The notes under the pieces: model-generated
The model's input: the letters and a program-made list of their open reading frames with translations, nothing else
What the model was told of the DNA's origin: nothing
Database searches by the model: none
From: an uncultured Bacteroidales bacterium
Lineage (GTDB): Bacteria; Bacteroidota; Bacteroidia; Bacteroidales; UBA932
Reading direction: 5' to 3'
Length of the DNA stretch: 52,961 nucleotides
Assembly: GCA_944323775.1 (NCBI GenBank)
Contig: CALUTT010000001.1
Span: forward strand, 1 to 52,961
Made by a program: the position numbers and the translations under genes
Shown here: positions 32,984 through 41,379 of the stretch, piece after piece
How positions within the stretch are numbered: the stretch's first letter is position 1
How the letters are laid out: each line of letters begins with the position of its first letter

Positions 32984-34138
32984 ATGGACAGAGAAAGACT
33001 TTCCACACTATGCGCCATTGCGCTGAACTCCCTTTTCGGGGACCGTCCCGGCGTATCCCGCGGCATCATGGAAATGCTGCGGTCCTGCGGGCATGAGTAT
33101 ATGAACGCAGACGAATCCGTCTGTACACTGCTCAAGGACAGGAAAATAATCACACCTGACGACATCGGACGTGCCGGGGAAGAATACGACCGGCTTTCCG
33201 CAGACGGGGTGAAGTTCGCCGGTATCTTCGACAAATGCTATCCCCCTCTTCTCAGAGAGTGCCCCGACGCGCCGTTTCTGCTATACGTGAAAGGCACATC
33301 CAGACTCGAGGACATTTTCCACGACGGAGTGTTCGTCTCCATAGTAGGGACAAGGGATCTGAGCGCCTACGGATACAGGTGGTGCCGGGAAACGGTCAGG
33401 GCACTGGCTGCCTCAGGTGCAAACCCTACCATCGTCAGCGGACTTGCTTTCGGCACGGACATCACCGCCCACAGGGCGGCCGCAGAATACGGAATACCGA
33501 CAATCGCAGTGCTCCCAACCGGCATCGACTCCGTCTATCCTAAAACGCATTCCGGGACGGCATCGAGGATTTCGTGCACAGACTCATGCGCGCTGGTGAC
33601 AGACTATCCCCCTGGCACAGCCCTCACAAAAGCGAATTTCCGCCGCAGGAACCGCATAATCGCAGGGCTGTCACGATGTACGGTCCTGATCGAGTCCCGG
33701 ACCAGAGGCGGAGGAATGATGACCGCACGCCTTGCCTCCGGATACGGCCGCGAAGTCTATGCTCTTCCAGGACGCATAGACGATGCCCGCTCATCAGGAT
33801 GCAACCAGCTTGTTGCGGACAAACTGGCTGAACCTCTTGTGAACATTCCGGCATTCTGCACAATGCTCGGACTGGCATGCCGGGACCGCCGGGGCAGGAC
33901 AGCAGCGCCAGACCCCGCCACAGCCGTGCCGGAAGGATACGCCCCGGAAGACAGAGCCCTCGCCACAAGGCTTGTCAGGCACATCAGTGAAAACCCCGGG
34001 TGCGATGCGGATTCGATCAGCCAGGCTCTGGGTCTGCAATACGGGACTGTCTCGGCAATGCTCGAAAGACTTGACGCCGACCGCATCATTTCGTCTGACC
34101 TGGCCGGACAGTGTGCGTTGAATGTCAAAATTGATTAA
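32984..34138 (+). CDS. dprA: DNA-processing protein DprA
   Basis: A 384-residue protein that protects incoming single-stranded DNA and loads RecA in natural transformation, and is widespread also in non-competent bacteria. Residues 1-75 are a helical N-terminal domain. The Rossmann-like core (about 80-290) contains VSIVGTRDLSAYGY, SGLAFGTDITAH, RRRNRIIAGLS and GGGMMTARLA followed by ALPGR. A C-terminal winged-helix DML1-type domain is visible at about 315-384 (ISQALGLQYGTVSAMLERL). Variants to note are GTD instead of GID and FRRRNRIIAG instead of FPxRNRIIAG. Confidence 0.95.
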   Translation: MDRERLSTLCAIALNSLFGDRPGVSRGIMEMLRSCGHEYMNADESVCTLLKDRKIITPDDIGRAGEEYDRLSADGVKFAGIFDKCYPPLLRECPDAPFLLYVKGTSRLEDIFHDGVFVSIVGTRDLSAYGYRWCRETVRALAASGANPTIVSGLAFGTDITAHRAAAEYGIPTIAVLPTGIDSVYPKTHSGTASRISCTDSCALVTDYPPGTALTKANFRRRNRIIAGLSRCTVLIESRTRGGGMMTARLASGYGREVYALPGRIDDARSSGCNQLVADKLAEPLVNIPAFCTMLGLACRDRRGRTAAPDPATAVPEGYAPEDRALATRLVRHISENPGCDADSISQALGLQYGTVSAMLERLDADRIISSDLAGQCALNVKID

Positions 34139-34143
34139 CTTTG
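34136..34143 (+). promoter_or_regulatory. -7 element of tatD, built on the dprA stop codon
   Basis: TAACTTTG begins with the TAA stop codon of dprA and ends 7 bases before the tatD ATG, so the transcript would have almost no leader. TTG at 34118-34120 is closer than usual for a -33 element. Confidence 0.5.
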
Positions 34144-34150
34144 TGTTCTG

Positions 34151-34921
34151 ATGGAATTCATCGACACACATACCCACAACTACGACCATGCCTTTGAGGG
34201 ATGCGAGCAGGAAATAATCCGCAAGGGTACCGATGCCGGCGTGTCTGTAATGATACAGGCCGACATCGACTCTCACGAACGGCCGTCCATGTTCGCGCTC
34301 GTCGACCGGAATCCCGGTGTACTCCGCCCGATGCTCGGGCTCTACCCCGGCTCTGTCACGGAAAACTGGAGAGACGAAATCGATGCGATGCTCCCCTATC
34401 GGGACCGCGGGATAGTCGCAGTAGGAGAGATAGGCCTGGACTACCACTCCGGAGACCACTACCGCAGGGAACAGATGGAAGCGTTCAGGGTCCAGCTGGA
34501 GCTGGCCTCGGAATGGGACCTTCCTGTCAATATCCATCTCAGGGACGCCACGGAGGACTTCTTCACCATTCTCAGAGACTGCCGTCAGCTGCACCTCAGG
34601 GGAAACCTCCATGCTTTCGGGGGCAGCATCGAGACCTATAACCGCCTGCGGTCATGCGGAGGCGACTGGTATGTCGGAATCGGAGGAGTGGTCACATTCA
34701 AGAACTCCTCTATCGGGAAACACATAGCGGAATTCCCTCTTGAGGCGATACTGCTTGAGACAGACGCCCCATACCTCGCACCCACCCCGCGCAGGGGAGA
34801 GCGCAACGACAGCTCCAACATCCCCGTCATCGCCGCGTTCATTGCCGAAAGGATGGGGACCGACCTTGAGAGCATAGCCAGAGCAACCACGCACAACGCC
34901 AGACAACTGTTTTCACTCTAA
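34151..34921 (+). CDS. TatD family metal-dependent hydrolase
   Basis: A 256-residue TIM-barrel hydrolase of the TatD family (3'-5' DNase activity is known for several members). Metal ligands are in place: DTHTH (His7, His9), GEIGLDYH (Glu93), NIHLRDA (His129), HAFGG (His154) and LETDAPYLAP (Asp205). The family motif GLHPE is changed to GLYPGS at about 64-69. The gene begins 12 bases after dprA and is followed by ansA, a frequent Bacteroidota order. Confidence 0.94.
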   Translation: MEFIDTHTHNYDHAFEGCEQEIIRKGTDAGVSVMIQADIDSHERPSMFALVDRNPGVLRPMLGLYPGSVTENWRDEIDAMLPYRDRGIVAVGEIGLDYHSGDHYRREQMEAFRVQLELASEWDLPVNIHLRDATEDFFTILRDCRQLHLRGNLHAFGGSIETYNRLRSCGGDWYVGIGGVVTFKNSSIGKHIAEFPLEAILLETDAPYLAPTPRRGERNDSSNIPVIAAFIAERMGTDLESIARATTHNARQLFSL

Positions 34922-34934
34922 GCCCGAAGCAACC

Positions 34935-35999
34935 ATGAAAATCAGCTTCTTCAAGGACATCATGCCGCAGAAATCCGCCGTCCTTCTTATCTACACCGGC
35001 GGGACAATCGGAATGAAGGAGGACCCGTCCGACGGGACCCTCAAGCCGTTCGACTTCAACAGCCTGCTTGACGAAGTCCCGGAACTCAGGAAGTTCTCGC
35101 TGCGCATAGACGCGTACACTTTCGCCCCCCTTATCGACTCGTCAGACGTCGAACCCTCGATGTGGCAGGCCCTCGCAAACATCATACAGGAAAAATATGA
35201 CGACTATGACGGATTCGTCATACTGCACGGGACAGACACGATGGCATACAGCGCCTCGGCAATGAGTTTCATGTTCGACCACCTCAACAAGCCCGTCATC
35301 TTCACGGGGAGCCAGCTTCCCGTAGGAAGGCCTCGCACGGACGGAAAGGAGAACCTGATTTCCGCAGTCGAAATCGCAGCCGCAAGGGACAGCAAGGGAG
35401 GAGCCATGGTCCCCGAAGTCTGCATCTGCTTCAACTCTCAGCTCTACAGGGGAAACAGGAGCACGAAGGTGAACGCCACCGACTTCGACGCATTCGCCTC
35501 GCCCAACTATCCTCCGCTTGCCAGCGCCGGAATCAGCATCAAATACAACAACGGCTTCATCCACTATCCGTCCGACAGGAGGAAGAAGCTAGAGATCAAC
35601 ACAATGCTGGACACCAGGGTGTCAATACTCAAGATACACCCGGGAATTACCGAACAGGTTGTAGGCGACATACTCCTCGGGTCAGGAAGCCGGGCCGTGA
35701 TACTCGAGACCTACGGGTCCGGGAACGCCATCTCGAAACCATGGTTCATCCGCACAGTCAGGGAAGCCGCCGACTCCGGGAAGATTCTGCTGAACGTCAC
35801 GCAATGTCTCAGCGGAGACGTGAACATGGACTTATACGCCACGGGGCGGAGCCTGAAGGATGCCGGGGTCGTTTCCGGACACGACATTACCACTGAAAGC
35901 GCACTCGGGAAACTCTTCTGTCTGATGGGCAACTACGACGACAACGAGGTCGTGAAAAGCTTTCTCGAAAAGAACCTCAAAGGAGAAATATCCAAATAA
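34935..35999 (+). CDS. ansA: Type I L-asparaginase
   Basis: A 354-residue cytoplasmic enzyme that hydrolyses L-asparagine to aspartate and ammonia. The two active-site threonine regions are present: IYTGGTIGM (Thr21/Thr24 region) and LHGTDTMAYSASA (about 98-110). The conserved FTGSQLPVGRPRTDG follows. The absence of a signal peptide and the sequence type point to the cytoplasmic AnsA group. It starts 13 bases after tatD. The downstream exbB gene has its own candidate promoter. Confidence 0.95.
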   Translation: MKISFFKDIMPQKSAVLLIYTGGTIGMKEDPSDGTLKPFDFNSLLDEVPELRKFSLRIDAYTFAPLIDSSDVEPSMWQALANIIQEKYDDYDGFVILHGTDTMAYSASAMSFMFDHLNKPVIFTGSQLPVGRPRTDGKENLISAVEIAAARDSKGGAMVPEVCICFNSQLYRGNRSTKVNATDFDAFASPNYPPLASAGISIKYNNGFIHYPSDRRKKLEINTMLDTRVSILKIHPGITEQVVGDILLGSGSRAVILETYGSGNAISKPWFIRTVREAADSGKILLNVTQCLSGDVNMDLYATGRSLKDAGVVSGHDITTESALGKLFCLMGNYDDNEVVKSFLEKNLKGEISK

Positions 36000-36002
36000 T
36001 TA

Positions 36003-36032
36003 TTGTCAAATGAAATATTTTTGCTAAATTGC
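36003..36032 (+). promoter_or_regulatory. Candidate promoter of the exbB-exbD operon
   Basis: TTG (36003-36005) is 19 bases upstream of TAAATTGC (36025-36032), which lacks one T of the TAnnTTTG element. The operon start codon is at 36086, leaving a leader of about 50 AT-rich bases. Confidence 0.45.
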
Positions 36033-36085
36033 ACCGATTTTAAACGCGAATAATATTACAAACTAATACATTATTAAAAATCATT

Positions 36086-36883
36086 ATGAAAAAGTTTTTC
36101 CTGTTATTGGCAGTTGCCGGCGTAATGGCTTTCACTGCCAACACCGTATCTGCTCAGGACGAGCAGGCCGCTCCCGCAGCTGAGGCTACAGAAGTAGAGG
36201 CTCCCGCAGCTACCGATCTGGCCGCCCTTACGGCAGCAGCACCTGAAGTTCCGCTTCACCAGGCTCTCAAGACCAAGTTCATAGAGGGTGGCCCGGGATT
36301 CATGTCCCTGATCATCATCTGCCTTATCATCGGTCTTGCTCTCGCCATCGAGCGTATCCTCTATCTCTCGTTCTCAGAGACCAACACCAAGAAGCTCGTC
36401 GCTCAGGTTGAGGCAGCTCTCAAGAACGGTGGCATCGAGGCTGCAAAGGACGTTTGCCGCAACACCCGCGGACCCGTTGCAAGCATCTTCTACCAGGGTC
36501 TCCTCCGCTATGACCAGGGTCTCGACGTTGTAGAGAAGACTGTCGTTTCATATGGTTCAGTTCAGGTCAGCGAGATGGAGAAGGGCCTTACTTGGATTGC
36601 CCTGTTCATCGCCATCGCACCTTCACTCGGATTCCTCGGAACGGTTGTCGGAATGATCCAGGCCTTCGACGCCATCCAGGCAGCTGGCGATATCTCTCCT
36701 AACGTTGTCGCCGGAGGTATGAAAATCGCCTTGATCACTACTGTAGGCGGTCTTATCGTTGCAATGATTCTTCAGGTATTCTACAACTACATCCTCGCCA
36801 AGATTGACTCTATCTCCATCGATATGGAAGACTCTTCAATCTCGCTTGTTGATGTACTTACGAAATACAACGGGAAGAAATAA
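36086..36883 (+). CDS. exbB: ExbB/TolQ/MotA-type proton channel with cleavable leader
   Basis: A 265-residue inner-membrane protein that forms the proton-conducting stator of the TonB system. It has a signal peptide (cleaved near VSAQD at about 23) and an Ala/Glu/Pro-rich periplasmic segment (25-60). The core follows: first helix about 73-92, cytoplasmic region with ExbB helices, and two helices with the signature SLGFLGTVVGMIQAFDAI and ALITTVGGLIVAMILQVFYNY. All four arginines use CGY codons and T-ending codons are frequent, unlike the AGG/AGA-rich neighbours, which suggests strong expression. It is followed by a small 4TM protein and two exbD genes. Confidence 0.94.
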   Translation: MKKFFLLLAVAGVMAFTANTVSAQDEQAAPAAEATEVEAPAATDLAALTAAAPEVPLHQALKTKFIEGGPGFMSLIIICLIIGLALAIERILYLSFSETNTKKLVAQVEAALKNGGIEAAKDVCRNTRGPVASIFYQGLLRYDQGLDVVEKTVVSYGSVQVSEMEKGLTWIALFIAIAPSLGFLGTVVGMIQAFDAIQAAGDISPNVVAGGMKIALITTVGGLIVAMILQVFYNYILAKIDSISIDMEDSSISLVDVLTKYNGKK

Positions 36884-36904
36884 TCATTATTGCAATCCAT
36901 TATC

Positions 36905-37348
36905 ATGAAACTCAACAAATTATTCAAAATATTCATGCTGGTGCTCATCGTCGTCAGCGTAGTGCTCTTGGTTTGGGGCTTCCTCGCAGGCTTCCTGACC
37001 AACGACGCTCAGCCGGTGGACGCACTGCTCTACTGGGCCTACGTGATGGTGGGACTGGCACTGGCAGGATGGGTTGTGGTAGGAGGAGCAATAGCTGTCA
37101 AGAACAATCCCAAGGTTCTTGTCAAGGCAGGAATCCTGCTCGTTGCCCTCGTAGTGGTATGCCTGATTGCATACCTGCTCGCACCCGGAACACCTGCAGT
37201 CGGCAGGGAGAACATCATACCCGCCGATTCTCCGTCAGTACTCAAGCTTACTGATACTATTCTCAATCTTACCTATATCGCCGGCATCGTTGCCATACTT
37301 TCAATCATTGTCGGTGAGATACGCGTATCAATTACTAACAGGAAATAA
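36905..37348 (+). CDS. Small four-helix membrane protein of the exb operon
   Basis: A 147-residue protein with four predicted membrane helices (about 7-31, 45-66, 73-94 and 120-140) and short loops. It starts at the ATG at 36905. It has no recognised domain. Its position between exbB and the first exbD is found in other Bacteroidota, so it is probably an accessory part of the ExbB/ExbD complex or of its assembly. This is an inference from position only. Confidence 0.75.
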   Translation: MKLNKLFKIFMLVLIVVSVVLLVWGFLAGFLTNDAQPVDALLYWAYVMVGLALAGWVVVGGAIAVKNNPKVLVKAGILLVALVVVCLIAYLLAPGTPAVGRENIIPADSPSVLKLTDTILNLTYIAGIVAILSIIVGEIRVSITNRK

Positions 37349-37350
37349 CT

Positions 37351-37929
37351 ATGGGCAAGAAAACACCGGCAATCAACTCCAGTTCGACGGCTGACATAGC
37401 GTTCCTCCTGTTGTGCTACTTCCTCATGACCACAACCATGGGCTCCAAGATGGGACTGTCACGCCGACTGCCTCCCATGCCGCAGGAAGGCCAGGAGCAG
37501 CAGAACCAGAGGGTGAACAGCCGAAACATCATCATCGTCAGGATCAACAGTCAGGACAGGCTTTTTGCGGGTGGCGAGCCCATTGATATCAGTCAGCTCA
37601 AGGACAAGATCAAGGAATTCCTTACCAACCCCAATGATGACCCTAACCTTCCTGTAAGGGAAATGAAGGAAATCGAGGGATTCGGTCAGTATCCGGTCTC
37701 ACAGGGTGTGATTTCCCTGCAGAACGACCGCAGTACCAGCTACAACAAGTATATAGAGGTACAGAACGTTCTCGCACAGGCAATCAACGAACTCCGTGAC
37801 GACTTCGCATTCAAGAACTACGGCAAGAAGTTTAGCGCACTCACATCGGAGCAGCAGGACATCGTCCAGGACGCAATTCCGCAGCTGATTTCCGAGGCTG
37901 AGCCGGTAGACATCACATCAAGAAGATAA
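37351..37929 (+). CDS. exbD: ExbD/TolR family protein (first copy)
   Basis: A 192-residue protein with a short cytoplasmic N-terminus, one membrane helix (about 14-30; STADIAFLLLCYFLMTT, with the proton-binding aspartate of the SxxDI motif) and a periplasmic domain. The periplasmic domain is larger than in E. coli ExbD and contains an inserted NDRSTSYNKYIEV region near the usual core. It works with ExbB to energise TonB. It starts 2 bases after the small membrane protein gene, and the second exbD copy follows. Confidence 0.93.
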   Translation: MGKKTPAINSSSTADIAFLLLCYFLMTTTMGSKMGLSRRLPPMPQEGQEQQNQRVNSRNIIIVRINSQDRLFAGGEPIDISQLKDKIKEFLTNPNDDPNLPVREMKEIEGFGQYPVSQGVISLQNDRSTSYNKYIEVQNVLAQAINELRDDFAFKNYGKKFSALTSEQQDIVQDAIPQLISEAEPVDITSRR

Positions 37930-37934
37930 GGAGG
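37928..37934 (+). promoter_or_regulatory. Strong Shine-Dalgarno site before the second exbD
   Basis: AAGGAGG lies 7 bases before the ATG at 37942 and overlaps the end of the first exbD. Such sites are uncommon in Bacteroidota and none of the neighbouring genes shows one as strong. Confidence 0.6.
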
Positions 37935-37941
37935 CACGACT

Positions 37942-38409
37942 ATGTCAAAATTCAAGGAAAACAACAACAGAGAGGTTCCGGGAATAACCTCGAGTTCATT
38001 GTCAGACATCGTGTTCATGCTTCTGTTCTTCTTCATGGTGACCACGCAGTTCCGTGACAGCGAGAATATGGTAAGCGTCAACATCCCTGAAGCTTCCGAG
38101 GTTGTAAAACTGGAAAGGAAGGATCTCAACTCATACATCAACATCGGTGTCCCCATCCCCGCATATCAGGGAAGGTATGGTACCGAGCCGCGTATCCAGC
38201 TGAACGATTCGTTCCAGACAACGGCCGACATCCGCAACTTCATCGCTGCGGAGCGTGAGTCAAAGAATGAGGCCGACCGCCAGTTCATGACAGTCAGCAT
38301 CAGGGCTGACCAGAATGTCAGAATGGGTATCGTCACAGATGTGAAGCAAGAGCTCAGGCGCTGCTCCGCACTGAAGATAATGTACTCTGCAAGAAAACCT
38401 GCGGAATAG
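37942..38409 (+). CDS. exbD: ExbD/TolR family protein (second copy)
   Basis: A 155-residue protein with one membrane helix (about 19-37; [17 protein letters not shown], again with the key aspartate) and a compact periplasmic domain ending in a typical [14 protein letters not shown] helix. It differs from the first copy in length and sequence, so the pair could form a heteromer as in other Bacteroidota TonB systems. It is the last gene of the operon and is followed by an intrinsic terminator. Confidence 0.94.
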   Translation: MSKFKENNNREVPGITSSSLSDIVFMLLFFFMVTTQFRDSENMVSVNIPEASEVVKLERKDLNSYINIGVPIPAYQGRYGTEPRIQLNDSFQTTADIRNFIAAERESKNEADRQFMTVSIRADQNVRMGIVTDVKQELRRCSALKIMYSARKPAE

Positions 38410-38430
38410 TCTTTCGCAGAAACTCATACG

Positions 38431-38461
38431 AGCAGCCCCCTTTTCAGAGGGCTGCTTTTTA
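38431..38461 (+). terminator. Intrinsic terminator of the exb operon
   Basis: AGCAGCCC (38431-38438) pairs with GGGCTGCT (38449-38456) across a 10-base loop, and a T-run follows (38456-38460). It lies between exbD and asnS. Confidence 0.87.
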
Positions 38462-38476
38462 AAATCCAATAAGAAT

Positions 38477-39880
38477 ATGTCGGAAACAGTTAGGACAAAG
38501 GTAAAGGACCTGCTCAGCATGCAGGCAGGCAGAAAAGTTCTCGCAAAAGGATGGGTGAGGACAAAAAGGGGTAACAAGGAAATCGCGTTCATCGCACTCA
38601 ACGACGGCTCCACGATCAACAACATACAGATAGTTGTCGACAAGAATGCTGATACTGAAGGCGTACTTTCCAAAATAACCACCGGGGCCTGCATCGGAGT
38701 CAGCGGGGACCTCGTGGAATCGGTAGGAAGCGGGCAGGATGTCGAGATCAAGGCTGAAAAGATCGAGGTATACGGAACCTGCGACCCCATGAGATATCCG
38801 CTGCAGAAGAAGGACACATCATTCGAATACCTCAGGACAGTAGCCCACATGCGCCCGAGGACAAACACCTTCGGAGCAGTATTCCGCCTGCGCAGCCAGA
38901 TGGCCTACGCAATCCATGACTATTTCCACTCAAAGGGATTCGTCTACCTCAACACACCTCTGATTACGGCAGCAGATGCAGAGGGTGCCGGGCAGATGTT
39001 CCAGGTCACGACACTCGACCTGAACAACATACCGCGCAACAAGAAAGGAGAACCTGACTATACTAAGGATTTCTTCGGACGTCAGACAAGCCTGACTGTC
39101 AGCGGACAGCTTGAAGGTGAACTTGGTGCAACGGCACTCGGAGAGATCTACACCTTCGGTCCTACATTCAGGGCTGAAAATTCAAATACGCCGCGCCATC
39201 TTGCCGAATTCTGGATGATAGAGCCGGAAATGGCCTTCTATGACATTACGGACAACATGGACCTGGCCGAAGACTTTATAAAGCACCTTGTCAAGTACGC
39301 CCTGGACAACTGTTTCGACGACATCAAGTTCCTCAATGACCGTTACGACCCCGAACTCATTGACAGGCTGCGCGGAGTGATCGGAACAGATTTCGTGCGG
39401 CTCGAATATACGGAAGGTATCAAGATTCTCGAACAGGCCGTAAAGGACGGTGTCAAGTTCGAATACCCGGTATACTGGGGTGTCGACCTTCAAAGCGAGC
39501 ACGAGAGATTCCTCGTCGAGAAGCATTTCATGAAACCGGTGATCCTTACAGGATACCCCAAGGACATCAAGGCCTTCTACATGAAACAGAATGACGACGG
39601 AAAGACAGTCAGGGCAATGGATATCCTGTTCCCCAAGATAGGAGAGATAATCGGAGGTTCCGAAAGAGAGGCAGACCTCGACAAGCTCGAAAGGAGGATA
39701 GACGAGCTCAAGATGAGCCGCCGCACGCTGGAGTGGTACATCGACACCAGAAGGTTCGGAACATGCCCTCACAGCGGCTTCGGACTTGGTTTCGAAAGGC
39801 TCCTGCTCTTCATCACCGGAATGGCCAACATCCGTGACGTGATCCCGTTCCCCCGCACACCGAAGAACGCAGAATTCTGA
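38477..39880 (+). CDS. asnS: Asparaginyl-tRNA synthetase
   Basis: A 467-residue class IIb aminoacyl-tRNA synthetase that charges tRNA-Asn. The N-terminal OB-fold anticodon-binding domain (about 18-105; [19 protein letters not shown]) is followed by the catalytic core with motif 2 ([21 protein letters not shown]) and motif 3 ([12 protein letters not shown]) near the C-terminus. The length is normal. It starts 16 bases after the exb terminator; its promoter was not recognised. Udk and the tonB-like gene follow tightly. Confidence 0.97.
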   Translation: MSETVRTKVKDLLSMQAGRKVLAKGWVRTKRGNKEIAFIALNDGSTINNIQIVVDKNADTEGVLSKITTGACIGVSGDLVESVGSGQDVEIKAEKIEVYGTCDPMRYPLQKKDTSFEYLRTVAHMRPRTNTFGAVFRLRSQMAYAIHDYFHSKGFVYLNTPLITAADAEGAGQMFQVTTLDLNNIPRNKKGEPDYTKDFFGRQTSLTVSGQLEGELGATALGEIYTFGPTFRAENSNTPRHLAEFWMIEPEMAFYDITDNMDLAEDFIKHLVKYALDNCFDDIKFLNDRYDPELIDRLRGVIGTDFVRLEYTEGIKILEQAVKDGVKFEYPVYWGVDLQSEHERFLVEKHFMKPVILTGYPKDIKAFYMKQNDDGKTVRAMDILFPKIGEIIGGSEREADLDKLERRIDELKMSRRTLEWYIDTRRFGTCPHSGFGLGFERLLLFITGMANIRDVIPFPRTPKNAEF

Positions 39881-39884
39881 GATT

Positions 39885-40514
39885 ATGCTTGTAATAGGAA
39901 TTGCAGGAGGGTCCGGATCCGGAAAGACAACCGTGGTAAGGGCGATTACGGAACGGCTCAAGGCCGAAAAAGTCGTCGTTATCCCGCAGGATTCATATTA
40001 TAAGGACTCGAGCGACCTCACAGACGAGGAGAAGAGAAACCATAACTTCGACCATCCGGATGCCATTGACTGGGAGTTGCTGTGCAGGCAGCTCGACGAA
40101 CTCAAACAGGGTAAAAGCGTGGAGCAGCCGGTCTATTCATACATCTCATGCAGCAGGTCCAAGACTGAAACGGTCAGAGTGGACCCTGCGGACGTGATTA
40201 TCATCGAAGGAATACTGATCTTCACGTGCAAGGAGCTGCGCGACCAGATGGATATCAAGATATTCGTCGACGCGGATGACGACGACCGCCTGATGAGAGT
40301 CATGCAGCGGGACATCTGCGAGCGTGGGAAAGACGTAAGATGGGTCATTGAGAGATACTCGAGGACTGTCAAGCCCATGTACCTGCAGTTCATCGAACCG
40401 AGCAAGCGCTATGCCGACATAGTGATACCTCAGGGAGGGCACAACAAAGTCGCGATAAGCATTATCACAAACACCATCGAGAAGTCACTGAAGAAACTCC
40501 AGACAGCCAAGTGA
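39885..40514 (+). CDS. udk: Uridine kinase
   Basis: A 209-residue enzyme that phosphorylates uridine and cytidine in pyrimidine salvage. It has the P-loop GGSGSGKT (8-15), the DSYYKD segment (about 37-42) and the NFDHPDAIDWELL motif (about 55-67) that binds the nucleoside, followed by the RDICERGKD lid region. The length is normal for the family. It starts 4 bases after asnS, and its TGA overlaps the GTG start of the next gene. Confidence 0.95.
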   Translation: MLVIGIAGGSGSGKTTVVRAITERLKAEKVVVIPQDSYYKDSSDLTDEEKRNHNFDHPDAIDWELLCRQLDELKQGKSVEQPVYSYISCSRSKTETVRVDPADVIIIEGILIFTCKELRDQMDIKIFVDADDDDRLMRVMQRDICERGKDVRWVIERYSRTVKPMYLQFIEPSKRYADIVIPQGGHNKVAISIITNTIEKSLKKLQTAK

Positions 40515-41251
40515 AAAGGCTAACTCCGGAAAAGCAGGCCGGCATATACCTGACGGTCATTGCCCACCTCGCAGCGCTGATCATTCTGCTCGCCACGGGC
40601 CTGGGGTCTGCAATACGGGGAGATGGGAGTTTCGTCGTTGACTTCACCGGAGCCGAACAGGCTGAGCAGGCCAGGGAAGAGACGGAGCAGCTCGCACGCC
40701 GGGAAGAACTGCTCCAGCGCATCAACGAACGGCTGGACGAACAGATCCAGTCCTCACAGACATCCGGCCCCAGGAACGTAGCCGTTGACCGGGCCGCATT
40801 GCAGGACGACAGAGGGACTGACGCCGAACAGCTCTACAGAGATGCAGCCAGACTCGACCAGGAGTTGAAAAACGGGTTCGAAATCCCGGAAGACAACGAT
40901 GATGACATCTCTGTTTCTTCCAGGGAATCCGCAGAGGAAATCAGGAAAGACACGCCGGAGTCAAAATATACCGGCCCGTCAGTGATATCATATGAACTGG
41001 AGGGCCGGAAAGCCAGTTCCTTGCCTATCCCGGCATACAGATGCATGGGAGGCGGGCAGGTGACGGTAAAGATTATCGTCAATCCCGCCGGCAAGGTCCT
41101 GGACGCAAAAGTGGACGACAAGGTATCGGCCGGGGACGAGTGCCTGCGCGCATATGCCGTGAGAGCAGCCAGGCTGTCGAGGTTCTCTGCGAGCACCGGG
41201 GCTCCGGCAAGGCAGGAAGGAACCATTGTCTATGAATTCATAGCACAATGA
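40511..41251 (+). CDS. TonB-like energy transducer with charged helical linker
   Basis: A 246-residue protein starting at a GTG that overlaps the udk stop (GTGA). It has one N-terminal membrane helix (about 10-32), a long charged segment (about 45-160, rich in Glu, Gln and Arg, partly coiled-coil) and a C-terminal TonB-like domain (about 175-246; GGGQVTVKIIVNPAGKVLDAKVD and GTIVYEFIAQ). The linker is not proline-rich as in classical TonB. It probably spans the periplasm and could pair with the ExbB/ExbD genes a few kilobases upstream. TolA-like or another envelope role is also possible. Confidence 0.78.
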   Translation: MKRLTPEKQAGIYLTVIAHLAALIILLATGLGSAIRGDGSFVVDFTGAEQAEQAREETEQLARREELLQRINERLDEQIQSSQTSGPRNVAVDRAALQDDRGTDAEQLYRDAARLDQELKNGFEIPEDNDDDISVSSRESAEEIRKDTPESKYTGPSVISYELEGRKASSLPIPAYRCMGGGQVTVKIIVNPAGKVLDAKVDDKVSAGDECLRAYAVRAARLSRFSASTGAPARQEGTIVYEFIAQ

Positions 41252-41306
41252 CGGAAAAATCCACCGCAATAGTCCACCCGTCTTCCCAAATCAGTCAGAA
41301 TGTCCA

Positions 41307-41337
41307 TTTGAAAGCAGGATCATTATATATAACTTTA
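41307..41337 (+). promoter_or_regulatory. Promoter of the GH3 gene
   Basis: TTTG (41307-41310) and TAACTTTA (41330-41337, one mismatch) are 19 bases apart. The GH3 start codon is at 41380. Confidence 0.6.
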
Positions 41338-41379
41338 CGGCTGAAGCATTGACAGAGAATAACCCATAGCCAATCGCAT

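Noticed and set aside
41259-41278. Two TCCACC copies before the GH3 gene as extra regulator sites
   Set aside because: They share only six bases with the repeat near 46651 and are 13 bp apart, not 21, so the link is too weak.
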